A DNA stretch of 64,000 nt from Castellaniella sp. (GTDB lineage Bacteria; Pseudomonadota; Gammaproteobacteria; Burkholderiales; Burkholderiaceae_B): assembly GCF_004321985.1 (NCBI RefSeq), contig NZ_SCQN01000039.1, positions 62,001 to 126,000 on the forward strand, in the 5' to 3' direction. Position numbers and translations under genes: made by a program. How positions within the stretch are numbered: position 1 is the stretch's first letter; every line of letters begins with the position of its first letter. Of this stretch, positions 39,496 to 48,477 are shown piece after piece. Under the pieces are notes generated by a model. It saw only the letters and a program-made list of their open reading frames with translations. It was not told where the DNA came from and did not search any database.

Positions 39496-39629
39496 ACGCT
39501 GATCCTCTCTCGTGGTTTGAGTGTAGAGCGATCGTTCGATTTTCTCAATTTGCCGGTGCGATGATGCGCTACTATGACTGAGAATGGGTGCCGCGACAGG
39601 CGGCGTCCGCCATCGGAGAGGCAGTCATC

Positions 39630-40811
39630 ATGCAGGATATCGTCGTCGTGGGGGCGTGCCGGACGGCCGTCGGGGATTTTGGCGGGGGCCTGAAGGACGT
39701 GCCGCCATGTGAGCTGGGTGAAACGGTGGTGCGCGCGGTGCTGGAACGCACGGGTGTGTCGGCGGCCGACGTGGGCCACGTCGTCTTTGGGCACGTCATC
39801 AACACGGAGCCGCGCGACATGTACCTGTCACGCGTGGCAGCTCTCAACGCCGGCATCCCTGACAGTGTGCCGGCATTCAATGTGGATCGGTTGTGCGGCT
39901 CGGGTCTGCAGGCCATCGTGTCGGCAGCCCAGTGCCTGATGCTGGGCGATGCGGAGGTCGCAATCGGCGCCGGCGCCGAGAACATGAGCCGGGCGCCCTA
40001 CGCGGCGGTGGGACAGCGCTGGGGATCGCGCATGGGGGATTCGCGCCTCATCGATATGATGACCGGGGCGCTGTCCGATCCGTTCGATCATTGCCACATG
40101 GGCGTCACGGCCGAAAACGTGGCCAAGAAATACGGCATCAGCCGCGAGGAACAGGACGCGCTGGCGCTGGAATCCCACCGCCGGGCGGCACATGCCATCG
40201 AGCACGGGTATTTCAAGGAACAGATCGTTCCAGTGGTGCGCAAGACACGCAAGGGCGATGTGGTGTTCGACCGCGACGAGCATGTGCGGTCCGATGTGGA
40301 TGCGGCGAGCTTCAGCAAGCTCAAGCCCGTGTTCCAGAAGGAAAACGGTACCGTGACGGCCGGCAATGCGTCGGGCATCAACGATGCAGCGGCCGCGGTG
40401 CTGCTCATGACGGCGGACGCTGCCAAAGCACGCGGCGTGAAGCCCATGGCGCGCCTGGTGTCGTACGGGCATGCCGGGGTGGACCCGAAGTACATGGGAA
40501 TCGGCCCCGTTCCGTCCAGCCGCATGGCGCTCAAGCGCGCCGGGTTGTCGCTGGAACAGATGGATGTGATCGAAGCCAACGAAGCCTTTGCCGCCCAGGC
40601 TTGCGCCGTGGCGCACGAGCTAGGATTCGACCCGGCAAAGGTCAACCCGAACGGCAGCGGGATCAGCCTGGGGCACCCCATCGGCGCCACGGGCGCCATC
40701 CTGACGGTCAAGGCGCTGTACGAGCTGCAGCGCACCCAGGGCCGCTATGCGCTGGTCACCATGTGCATCGGCGGCGGCCAGGGAATCGCGGCGATATACG
40801 AGCGGATCTGA
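39630..40811 (+). CDS. Acetyl-CoA C-acyltransferase (thiolase)
   Basis: MQDIVVVGACRTAVGDFGG...NVDRLCGSGLQAIVSAAQ; NEAFAAQA; GHPIGATGA; CIGGGQGIA. Confidence 0.95.
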   Translation: MQDIVVVGACRTAVGDFGGGLKDVPPCELGETVVRAVLERTGVSAADVGHVVFGHVINTEPRDMYLSRVAALNAGIPDSVPAFNVDRLCGSGLQAIVSAAQCLMLGDAEVAIGAGAENMSRAPYAAVGQRWGSRMGDSRLIDMMTGALSDPFDHCHMGVTAENVAKKYGISREEQDALALESHRRAAHAIEHGYFKEQIVPVVRKTRKGDVVFDRDEHVRSDVDAASFSKLKPVFQKENGTVTAGNASGINDAAAAVLLMTADAAKARGVKPMARLVSYGHAGVDPKYMGIGPVPSSRMALKRAGLSLEQMDVIEANEAFAAQACAVAHELGFDPAKVNPNGSGISLGHPIGATGAILTVKALYELQRTQGRYALVTMCIGGGQGIAAIYERI

Positions 40812-40823
40812 TCAGCGCCGGGC

Positions 40824-41696
40824 TCAGGCCCGGTTGATCAGCGCGTCCACGTCGATCGCGCCCTGGAAGACCGTCGTGGCGGGACCCTGCAGCCGCAGGG
40901 TGTCACCGTCCCATTCGATGCGCAGGGTGCCGCCGTGCATGTCCACACGGACCGGGCTGTCCAGCACCCCGCAGCGGATGCCTGCCGCCACGGCGGCGCA
41001 GGCGCCCGTACCACAGGCCAGGGTTTCGCCGGCGCCGCGCTCGTAGACGCGCAGGTGGATGTGATGCCGGTCCAGCACCTGCATGAATCCCGCGTTGACC
41101 CGGTTTGCGAACCGCCGGTGACTTTCGATCAGGGGACCGATGCGGCTGACCGGGTACGCTTCGACGTCCTCGACCTGGACGACGGCGTGGGGGTTGGAGA
41201 TTGCCACCAGCGAGCACCAGATTGGCGCTCGCTCATCGTTCACGTCCAGCCCGTACTGTGTATCGTCGCCGCAGGCGCGGGTGGGCAGCCCCTGCGTGTC
41301 GAACGCCACCCCGTCCGGGGTGAAGGTCGTGCGTCCCATGTCGACCGACACCTCGCCGTCGTCGGATGCGCTGAGGACGATGACCCCTGTTGCGATCTCC
41401 GCCCGCAGCGGGTTGCGCTGCGACAGACCCTGCTCGTGCACGAAGCGCACGAAGCACCGCGCACCGTTGCCGCAGTGCTCGACTTCGCCGCCGTCCGCAT
41501 TGAAGATGCGGTAGCGGAAATCGGTATCGGGCCGGGTTGCCGGTTCCACCAGCAGGATTTGGTCGGCACCGACGCCGAAATGCCGGTCGGCCAGTGCTCG
41601 GGCGCGTTCGGGGGTGATGTCTATCGATTGGCGCACGCCGTCGAGCATGACGAAATCATTGCCCGCACCGTGCATTTTGGTGAAGTTCCAGATCAT
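40824..41696 (-). CDS. dapF: Diaminopimelate epimerase
   Basis: [58 protein letters not shown]. Confidence 0.97.
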   Translation of the reverse strand: MIWNFTKMHGAGNDFVMLDGVRQSIDITPERARALADRHFGVGADQILLVEPATRPDTDFRYRIFNADGGEVEHCGNGARCFVRFVHEQGLSQRNPLRAEIATGVIVLSASDDGEVSVDMGRTTFTPDGVAFDTQGLPTRACGDDTQYGLDVNDERAPIWCSLVAISNPHAVVQVEDVEAYPVSRIGPLIESHRRFANRVNAGFMQVLDRHHIHLRVYERGAGETLACGTGACAAVAAGIRCGVLDSPVRVDMHGGTLRIEWDGDTLRLQGPATTVFQGAIDVDALINRA

Positions 41697-41710
41697 GGAC
41701 TGACCATTCC

Positions 41711-42601
41711 TCAATAAAATCCAGCTTCCCCTTCCGGCCGTGTCTTGAATCGGCGGTGTACCCAATAGTACTGTGCAGGATCCTGGGATACCGCATTTTC
41801 GATCAAAACGTTCAGGCGGGCAGTGGCGGCTTCAGGGGTATCGTCCCCGGGGAAGTTTTCCACCGCTGGTCCGACGTCCACCCGGTAACGCCCGGTGTCC
41901 GGGTCCAGGCGGCTGATGACCGGCACGACGACGGCTCCCCAGGCTTTGGCGATCTGGGCGGCCGAGAGCAGGGTCGCTGCGGGTACGCCGAAAAACGGGA
42001 TGAAAGCACTGCCCTGGCGGCCGAAGTCCATGTCGGGCAGGTAGTACACGGGAATGCCCTTGCGCAGATAGCGGATCAGACCGCGCACCCCGTCGTGGCG
42101 GCTGACCAGATGCACCTGGTTGAAGCGTCCCCGGCCCAGGCGCACGATTTCGTCCACGTCGGCGTCGCTTTGCCGGGTGTAGAGGGTGGCCGACTCCTTG
42201 AGAAACAGGGTGAGCCGTGTGGCGGCCGCGTCCAGCGCGATGAAGTGGGGTGCGAACATCAGGATGGGGCGTTGCTGATCCATCACGTCCTGCAGGAGCT
42301 GTTCACCGTGCAGTTCGACGGTGTCCAGTATCCGTTCGCGCGACCCGAACCAGCACAGGCCCCGGTCCACGAAGGATTGGGCCAGCAGCCGGAAGTGGCG
42401 GCGTGCCAGGGCGTCGCGTTCCTGTTGCGTGCGGTCCGGAAAGCAGCGGGCCAGGTTGACCTGAACGATGTGGGCGCGAGATCGCAGCAGCCTGGGCGTG
42501 AGCCACCCCAGGACTCGGCCCCAGCGCAGGCGTGTGTGGTCGGAGCAGCGCCCGAAATATCCCATCACGGCGTGCAGCAGCGGTTTTTTGTCGAAGGCCA
42601 T
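41711..42601 (-). CDS. Lipid A biosynthesis acyltransferase (LpxL/HtrB family)
   Basis: [16 protein letters not shown] (HX4D motif HFIALD); [27 protein letters not shown]. Confidence 0.9.
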   Translation of the reverse strand: MAFDKKPLLHAVMGYFGRCSDHTRLRWGRVLGWLTPRLLRSRAHIVQVNLARCFPDRTQQERDALARRHFRLLAQSFVDRGLCWFGSRERILDTVELHGEQLLQDVMDQQRPILMFAPHFIALDAAATRLTLFLKESATLYTRQSDADVDEIVRLGRGRFNQVHLVSRHDGVRGLIRYLRKGIPVYYLPDMDFGRQGSAFIPFFGVPAATLLSAAQIAKAWGAVVVPVISRLDPDTGRYRVDVGPAVENFPGDDTPEAATARLNVLIENAVSQDPAQYYWVHRRFKTRPEGEAGFY

Positions 42602-42613
42602 ATCGGGTGGATT

Positions 42614-43495
42614 TTAATGTGCCGCGTCGTCGGGATGGGGTGGTGCGTCGTCGGGCCGTTTGTAGCGGTTGTAGCTCCACAGGTATTGTTCCGGAAAACG
42701 GCGGATCAGCGTTTCCATCGCCTGGTTGATGGCGGCGGCCAGCGTTTCCGTGGTGGCCGGCAGGGGGTCGGGCAGCCGCAGGTAGTGCATGCGCCAGCCG
42801 CGTCCGTGCGGCAGGCGCTCGCCGGCCGTCAGGATCACGGCCACGCCGGTTTGCAGTGCGATGCGCGCTGCCAGCGTCATGGTCAGGGCGGGGCGGCCGA
42901 AAAATGGCAGCCAGATGCCGTCGCCTTCACGCGGCACCTGGTCGGGCAGCATGCCCACGGCCTCGCCGCGCTTGAGTGCGCGCACGAATTCCCGCACGCC
43001 CTGGCGGTTGGCGGGAACCGCCCGCAGGTTGTGCATGTCGCGGGCCGATTCGACGATGGGGTCCAGCAGCGGGCTGCGCGAAGGGCGGAACATCACGGTG
43101 AGCGGCCCGTACTGAGTCAGGTGCCGAGCGGTGATCTCGAAGCAGCCCAGGTGCGGCGTGAGGTAAAGCACGCCGCGCCCTTGGTCGACGGCAGCCCGCA
43201 CCACGGGCTCCTCGTCGCTGTGGGTGCGCGCCAGGCACAGGGACGTGCGCCACCAGACCTTGGGGATCTCCAGAATCATGGCGCCCGACTCGGCGGCGGC
43301 GCGGCGGGCGAATGCCGGGTCGTCGTAGCCGGCCTGTCGCGCGTTCTGCCGCAGTCGCCGCCGGTAGCGCCCCGGAAAGGCGTAGATGAACCGTCCGATT
43401 CCGCGCCCCAGGAACTGGAGCCAGGAGAGCGGCAGGACGGACAATGAGCGGACGAGAAACAGCAACATTCGGTGTGGAAAATCCCTGTCTGTCAA
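42614..43495 (-). CDS. Lipid A biosynthesis acyltransferase (LpxL/HtrB family), tandem paralogue
   Basis: YLTPHLGCFEITARHLT; VGMLPDQVPREGDGIWLPFFGRPALTM. Confidence 0.9.
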   Translation of the reverse strand: MTDRDFPHRMLLFLVRSLSVLPLSWLQFLGRGIGRFIYAFPGRYRRRLRQNARQAGYDDPAFARRAAAESGAMILEIPKVWWRTSLCLARTHSDEEPVVRAAVDQGRGVLYLTPHLGCFEITARHLTQYGPLTVMFRPSRSPLLDPIVESARDMHNLRAVPANRQGVREFVRALKRGEAVGMLPDQVPREGDGIWLPFFGRPALTMTLAARIALQTGVAVILTAGERLPHGRGWRMHYLRLPDPLPATTETLAAAINQAMETLIRRFPEQYLWSYNRYKRPDDAPPHPDDAAH

Positions 43496-43539
43496 GGAGG
43501 TTTGACCATGGAGCCGCCATTTTCGCTTAAAATGATGAG

Positions 43540-43691
43540 GATCGCTGAGTTAACCGACAACTTGCGGAGCGATCTCCGTGCCGGCATCGGCACGCCAACA
43601 ATCCGCTAAAGCGTCGCGCCCCGACTGAGGTGCAACGCGAATCGTTCAACCTCGCACCGGGCGGCCCGGTGCTCCTAAAGGACGCATCGCT
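43540..43691 (+). promoter_or_regulatory. Structured 5' leader of metK (candidate cis-regulatory RNA)
   Basis: Successive hairpins CGTGCCG/CGGCACG (inside GCGGA/TCCGC), GAGGT..AACG/CGTT..ACCTC, GCACCGGG/CCCGGTGC, then a TCCTAAAGGA Shine-Dalgarno region and the GTG start. Confidence 0.5.
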
Positions 43692-44855
43692 GTGGCAAAC
43701 AACGATTTTCTCTTCACCTCTGAATCTGTCTCCGAAGGTCACCCCGACAAGGTCGCTGACCAGATCTCGGACGCCATTCTCGACGCATTGCTCGAACAGG
43801 ACCCCAATTCCCGGGTTGCCGCCGAGACGCTTTGCAATACCGGGCTGGTGGTGCTGGCTGGTGAAATCACCACCCGCGCGAACGTGGACTACATCCAGGT
43901 CGCGCGCGACACCATCCGCCGCATCGGCTATGACAATACCGAATACGGCATCGACTACAAGGGCTGCGCGGTTTTGGTGGCCTATGACAAGCAGTCTCCG
44001 GACATCGCCCAGGGCGTGGACCGCACCCCCGAGGAAATCCTGAACCAGGGCGCCGGCGACCAGGGCCTGATGTTCGGCTACGCTTGCGACGAGACGCCGG
44101 ATCTGATGCCGGCCCCCATCTGGTATGCCCACCGCATCGTGCAACGGCAGTCCGAGCTGCGCAAGGACGGCCGCCTGCCGTGGCTGCGCCCGGATGCCAA
44201 ATCCCAGGTCACCTTCCGCTATCTCGACGGCAAGCCGGCCGAGGTCGATACGGTCGTGCTGTCCACTCAGCACCACCCCGATATTTCGCAGGCCGAGATC
44301 CGCGATGCGGTGATCAAGCACATCATTCGCCCCGTGTTCCCGGCGGGCCTGCTGACCGACCACACGAAATTCCTGGTCAATCCCACTGGCAAGTTCGTGG
44401 TGGGCGGCCCGCAGGGCGATTGCGGCCTGACCGGGCGCAAGATCATCGTGGATACCTACGGCGGCGCCTGCCCGCACGGCGGTGGCGCGTTCTCCGGGAA
44501 GGACCCGTCCAAGGTCGACCGCTCGGCCGCCTATGCGGCGCGCTACGTGGCGAAGAACATCGTGGCGGCGGGTCTCGCGCGCCAGTGCCAGATCCAGATC
44601 AGCTATGCCATCGGCGTGGCGGAGCCCATCAACATCACGGTCTACACCGAAGGCACGGGCGTGATCCCCGATGACCAGATCGCGCGTGTGGTGCGCGAGC
44701 ATTTCGATCTGCGTCCGCGCGGCATCATCGAAATGCTGGATCTGCTGCGTCCCATCTATACCAAGTCGGCCGCTTATGGCCACTTTGGCCGCAGCGAGCC
44801 TGAATTCAGCTGGGAGGCGACCGACAAGGTCCAGGTCCTGAAGGCAGCTGCCTGA
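43692..44855 (+). CDS. metK: S-adenosylmethionine synthetase
   Basis: [53 protein letters not shown]. Confidence 0.98.
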   Translation: MANNDFLFTSESVSEGHPDKVADQISDAILDALLEQDPNSRVAAETLCNTGLVVLAGEITTRANVDYIQVARDTIRRIGYDNTEYGIDYKGCAVLVAYDKQSPDIAQGVDRTPEEILNQGAGDQGLMFGYACDETPDLMPAPIWYAHRIVQRQSELRKDGRLPWLRPDAKSQVTFRYLDGKPAEVDTVVLSTQHHPDISQAEIRDAVIKHIIRPVFPAGLLTDHTKFLVNPTGKFVVGGPQGDCGLTGRKIIVDTYGGACPHGGGAFSGKDPSKVDRSAAYAARYVAKNIVAAGLARQCQIQISYAIGVAEPINITVYTEGTGVIPDDQIARVVREHFDLRPRGIIEMLDLLRPIYTKSAAYGHFGRSEPEFSWEATDKVQVLKAAA

Positions 44856-44875
44856 CCGTCTTCGGACAGTCTGTT

Positions 44876-44916
44876 GCGGCGGGATCGGCTGGCAGGCTGG
44901 TCCCGCCGCTTCGTTT
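44876..44916 (+). terminator. Rho-independent terminator after metK
   Basis: Perfect 9-bp stem GCGGCGGGA/TCCCGCCGC (44876-44884/44901-44909) followed by TTCGTTT. Confidence 0.6.
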
Positions 44917-44931
44917 ATAATGTCCCCCTTC

Positions 44932-45000
44932 TCCTGAGGGGCGCTGCACCGGCCCCGCCGCCCGTTCATTGGGCGCTGCAGCGGGCCGCCAGGCTCAGGA
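44932..45000 (+). promoter_or_regulatory. S-adenosylhomocysteine (SAH) riboswitch upstream of ahcY
   Basis: TCCTGAGGGGCGCTGCACCGG...GCCGCCAGGCTCAGGA: P1 TCCTGAG/CTCAGGA with the GAGGRGCGCUGC and CCAGGCUC signature blocks; upstream of ahcY. Confidence 0.88.
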
Positions 45001-45087
45001 ACCTTCTTCATGAACGGCGCCCATCATTGCCCCGCGCGGGTATGGTGGGTCGCTCATCATCTCTGACGTGGGCTCTACAGGAACGAC

Positions 45088-46494
45088 ATGAGCACTGCAC
45101 ACGATTACGCTGTCGCCGATATCACGCTGGCCGATTGGGGTCGCCGCGAGATCGCCATCGCAGAAACCGAAATGCCCGGCCTGATGGCCACCCGCGAAGA
45201 ATACGCTGCGCAGCAGCCGCTGAAGGGCGCGCGCATTGCGGGCAGCATTCACATGACCATCCAGACGGCGGTCCTGATCGAAACGCTGAAGGCCCTGGGC
45301 GCCCAGGTCCGTTGGGCTTCCTGCAACATTTTCTCCACCCAGGATCACGCAGCCGCCGCGATCGCCGCCGGCGGCTCGCCGGTGTTTGCCGTCAAGGGCG
45401 AGTCCCTGGAAGACTACTGGCAGTACACGCACCGCATCTTCGAATGGCCAGGCGAGCCTGCCAACATGATTCTGGACGATGGCGGCGATGCGACCCTGCT
45501 GCTGCATCTGGGCGCGCGTGCCGAGACCGATGCTTCGGCGATCGCCAATCCGACCAGCGAAGAAGAGCGCGTGCTCTTTGCCGCCATCAAGGCGCATCTG
45601 GCCAAGGACCCCAAGTGGTATTCCAGCCGCCTGTCGCACATCAAGGGCGTGACCGAGGAAACGACCACGGGCGTACACCGCCTGTACCAAATGTCCAAGC
45701 GGGGCGAACTCAAAATCCCGGCGATCAACGTCAATGATTCGGTCACCAAGTCCAAGTTCGACAACCTTTACGGTTGCCGTGAATCGCTGGTGGACGGCAT
45801 CAAGCGCGCCACCGACGTGATGGTGGCGGGCAAGATCGCCGTCGTCTGTGGCTTCGGCGATGTGGGCAAGGGTTGCGCCCAGGCGCTGGCGGCCCTGCGG
45901 GCCCAGGTCTGGGTGACTGAAGCTGATCCCATCTGCGCGCTGCAGGCGGCGATGGAAGGCTATCGCGTGGTTGACTTGGGCGACGCTGGCGTGGTGGAAC
46001 AGGCCGATATCTTCGTCACGGCTACCGGCAACTATCACGTGATCGGGCGGGACCACCTGTACCGCATGAAAGATCAGGCCATCGTCTGCAACATCGGGCA
46101 CTTCGACAGCGAAATCGACGTGGCCTCGGTGGAAGATCTGAAGTGGGAAGAGATCAAGCCCCAGGTCGATCACATCATCTTCCCGGACGGCAAGCGCGTC
46201 ATCCTGCTGGCCAAGGGCCGGCTGGTGAACCTGGGCTGCGCGACGGGCCACCCGTCCTTCGTGATGTCGGCATCCTTCACCAACCAGACCATGGCGCAGA
46301 TCGAGCTGTTCACCCGGGGCGGGCATTACGCCACGGGCCAGGTCTATGTGCTGCCCAAGCACCTGGATGAGAAGGTCGCCCGTCTGCATCTGAAGAAGCT
46401 GGGCGCACGCCTGACGACCATGACGCATAAGCAGGCCGATTACATCGGCGTTCCGGTCGAGGGCCCGTACAAGTCCGACATGTATCGTTATTGA
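45088..46494 (+). CDS. ahcY: Adenosylhomocysteinase
   Basis: [73 protein letters not shown]-terminal KSDMYRY. Confidence 0.98.
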   Translation: MSTAHDYAVADITLADWGRREIAIAETEMPGLMATREEYAAQQPLKGARIAGSIHMTIQTAVLIETLKALGAQVRWASCNIFSTQDHAAAAIAAGGSPVFAVKGESLEDYWQYTHRIFEWPGEPANMILDDGGDATLLLHLGARAETDASAIANPTSEEERVLFAAIKAHLAKDPKWYSSRLSHIKGVTEETTTGVHRLYQMSKRGELKIPAINVNDSVTKSKFDNLYGCRESLVDGIKRATDVMVAGKIAVVCGFGDVGKGCAQALAALRAQVWVTEADPICALQAAMEGYRVVDLGDAGVVEQADIFVTATGNYHVIGRDHLYRMKDQAIVCNIGHFDSEIDVASVEDLKWEEIKPQVDHIIFPDGKRVILLAKGRLVNLGCATGHPSFVMSASFTNQTMAQIELFTRGGHYATGQVYVLPKHLDEKVARLHLKKLGARLTTMTHKQADYIGVPVEGPYKSDMYRY

Positions 46495-46533
46495 TCGGTC
46501 GGTGGCACCGCAACCGTCTTTCTGGAGCCGTTC

Positions 46534-46872
46534 ATGATGTTATTGCTCGTCTGGATCCTGAATGCCGTGGCCTTGCTGGTCGTGGCGTATATCCTGCCCG
46601 GAATCACCGTGGCTTCCTTCGGATCGGCTCTGATTGCGGCGCTGGTGCTGGGGCTGCTGAACGCGGTCGTCAAGCCGCTGCTGATCCTGCTCACATTGCC
46701 GCTCACGGTGGTGACGCTGGGGCTGTTCCTGTTCGTACTCAACGCCCTGGTCTTCTGGCTGGCCGGCTCCATCCTGCGCGGCTTTCAGGTGGACGGGTTC
46801 TGGTGGGCCGTGATTGGCGCCATCGTCTACAGCATCGTGTCCACGGCGCTGACGGGGCTGCTGGTTTCATGA
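46534..46872 (+). CDS. Four-TM phage-holin-family (DUF) membrane protein
   Basis: MMLLLVWILNAVALLVVAYILPGITVASFGSALIAALVLGLLNAVVKPLLILLTLPLTVVTLGLFLFVLNALVFWLAGSI; stop overlaps the metF start (ATGA). Confidence 0.8.
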   Translation: MMLLLVWILNAVALLVVAYILPGITVASFGSALIAALVLGLLNAVVKPLLILLTLPLTVVTLGLFLFVLNALVFWLAGSILRGFQVDGFWWAVIGAIVYSIVSTALTGLLVS

Positions 46873-47708
46873 ATCCCGCGCAGACGGTCAGCCTGGAGTA
46901 CTATCCGCCGCGCGACATTGCGGCTCAGGAACGCCTGGTGCGGTCCGCCAAGCGCTTGTCCGCCCTGAATCCGGCGTACGTCAGTGTCACGTTCGGCGCG
47001 GGCGGCTCGACGCGCGCCGGTACGGTGGATACGGTCCAGATGCTGCAGAACCTGGGGTCCGAAGTGGCGCCTCACCTGTCCTGCATGGGAGCGAGCCGCG
47101 CGGATCTCCAGGCAATCCTGGACGACTACCAGGCGCGTGGCATCCGCCGCCTGGTGGCCTTGCGCGGCGACATGCCCTCCGGCATGGGCGGGGACACGGG
47201 TGACCTGCACCATGCCAGCGAACTGGTTGCCTTTGTGCGCGAGCGCTACGGCGACCAATTCCACATCGAGGTGGCGGCCTACCCCGAAATGCACCCGCAG
47301 GCGCAGAGTAGCGAACACGACCTGCAGCACTTCGTGGACAAGGTCCGCGCCGGTGCCGACGGCGCCATCACACAGTATTTCTACAATCCGGATGCGTATT
47401 TCCACTTCGTGGACAGGGTACGGGCCCGGGGCCTGGATATTCCGGTCACACCCGGCATCATGCCCATCACCAATTACACGCAACTGGCGCGGTTCTCCGA
47501 GATGTGCGGCGCGGAGATCCCTCGCTGGATGCGCCTGCGGCTGCAGGGATTCGGCGACGACAAGGCCTCGATCCGCGCCTTTGGCGTGGACGTGGTGACC
47601 CAGCTGGTGGCCCAGTTGCTGGAGCAGGACGCGCCGGGCGTGCACTTCTATACGCTGAACCACGCCGACGCGGTGGCGCAGATCTGCGCCAATCTGGGGG
47701 TGCGTTAG
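46869..47708 (+). CDS. metF: Methylenetetrahydrofolate reductase
   Basis: MNPAQTVSLEYYPPRD...YVSVTFGAGGSTRAGTVDTV; ITQYFYNPDAYFHFVDR. Confidence 0.95.
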   Translation: MNPAQTVSLEYYPPRDIAAQERLVRSAKRLSALNPAYVSVTFGAGGSTRAGTVDTVQMLQNLGSEVAPHLSCMGASRADLQAILDDYQARGIRRLVALRGDMPSGMGGDTGDLHHASELVAFVRERYGDQFHIEVAAYPEMHPQAQSSEHDLQHFVDKVRAGADGAITQYFYNPDAYFHFVDRVRARGLDIPVTPGIMPITNYTQLARFSEMCGAEIPRWMRLRLQGFGDDKASIRAFGVDVVTQLVAQLLEQDAPGVHFYTLNHADAVAQICANLGVR

Positions 47709-47757
47709 GCGGCGGATGGGCGGCGGATCGGTGCGCACCCGTGCGCGCGCCGGGGGT

Positions 47758-48387
47758 TTACAGTTCCCGCGCGGGTACCGCCCAGCCCATGTCCGTCAGG
47801 ATGGAATCCAGCCGTACGTCGTGCGTCGCCGGCGTGTAGGGCTGGCTGCCCAGATCCCCGCAGGCCCAGGCGATGCCCAGGCTCGTGAACGGGTGGCCAG
47901 CGGTCTTCAGCGCGGCCAGGGTGCGGTCGTAGTAGCCGCCACCGTATCCCAGGCGGTCGCCCTGGCGGGTATACCCCAGGGTAGGGACCAGAACGATGTC
48001 GGGCGCCGAGACCTCGGGGCCGTCCGGCTCCTGGATGCCGTAGGGGCCGGCGTGCAGTGGGGTGTCCGGATCCCAGCGTCGGAACGCCAGGGGCTCGTCC
48101 TTGCCCCTCACGACTGGCAGTGAGATCGTCAGGGTGTCGTCCGTCGCCCACTGGGTCAGCAGCGGTTGCAGCTCAGGTTCTTCGTCCATGGACCAGAAGG
48201 CGGCGATGTGGCGGACGTCGGGGCGGCCAGACTTGCGCAGGCGCGTGCGGTTGGTGGCCAGCCAGGTGTAGAGACGGCCGCGGATGAGCAGTGCGCCCCG
48301 GTCCCGGTCCTGGGGCGACATCTGGCGGCGTAGCTGTTTCAGTCGCCCTCTCAGGGGGAGTGCGGTATCCTGTGCGTTCTGAATCAT
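47758..48387 (-). CDS. 5-formyltetrahydrofolate cyclo-ligase
   Basis: DIVLVPTLGYTRQGDRLGYGGGYYDRTLA motif. Confidence 0.92.
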   Translation of the reverse strand: MIQNAQDTALPLRGRLKQLRRQMSPQDRDRGALLIRGRLYTWLATNRTRLRKSGRPDVRHIAAFWSMDEEPELQPLLTQWATDDTLTISLPVVRGKDEPLAFRRWDPDTPLHAGPYGIQEPDGPEVSAPDIVLVPTLGYTRQGDRLGYGGGYYDRTLAALKTAGHPFTSLGIAWACGDLGSQPYTPATHDVRLDSILTDMGWAVPAREL

Positions 48388-48477
48388 GGTGGGCCGTTTG
48401 GTGGTGTTCATATGGGGTTTCTGGACATTCTAAGGGATTGTGACGCGGTGGACCCGACCCCCTCGGCGGCCCCGAAG

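Noticed and set aside
46534-46872. Holin-like gene as prophage remnant
   Set aside because: No lysin, capsid or tail genes; tightly coupled to metF.
48388-48477. 6S RNA upstream of the 5-formyl-THF cyclo-ligase gene
   Set aside because: The intergenic space before the divergent slt gene is only about 90 bp, too short for a 6S RNA.
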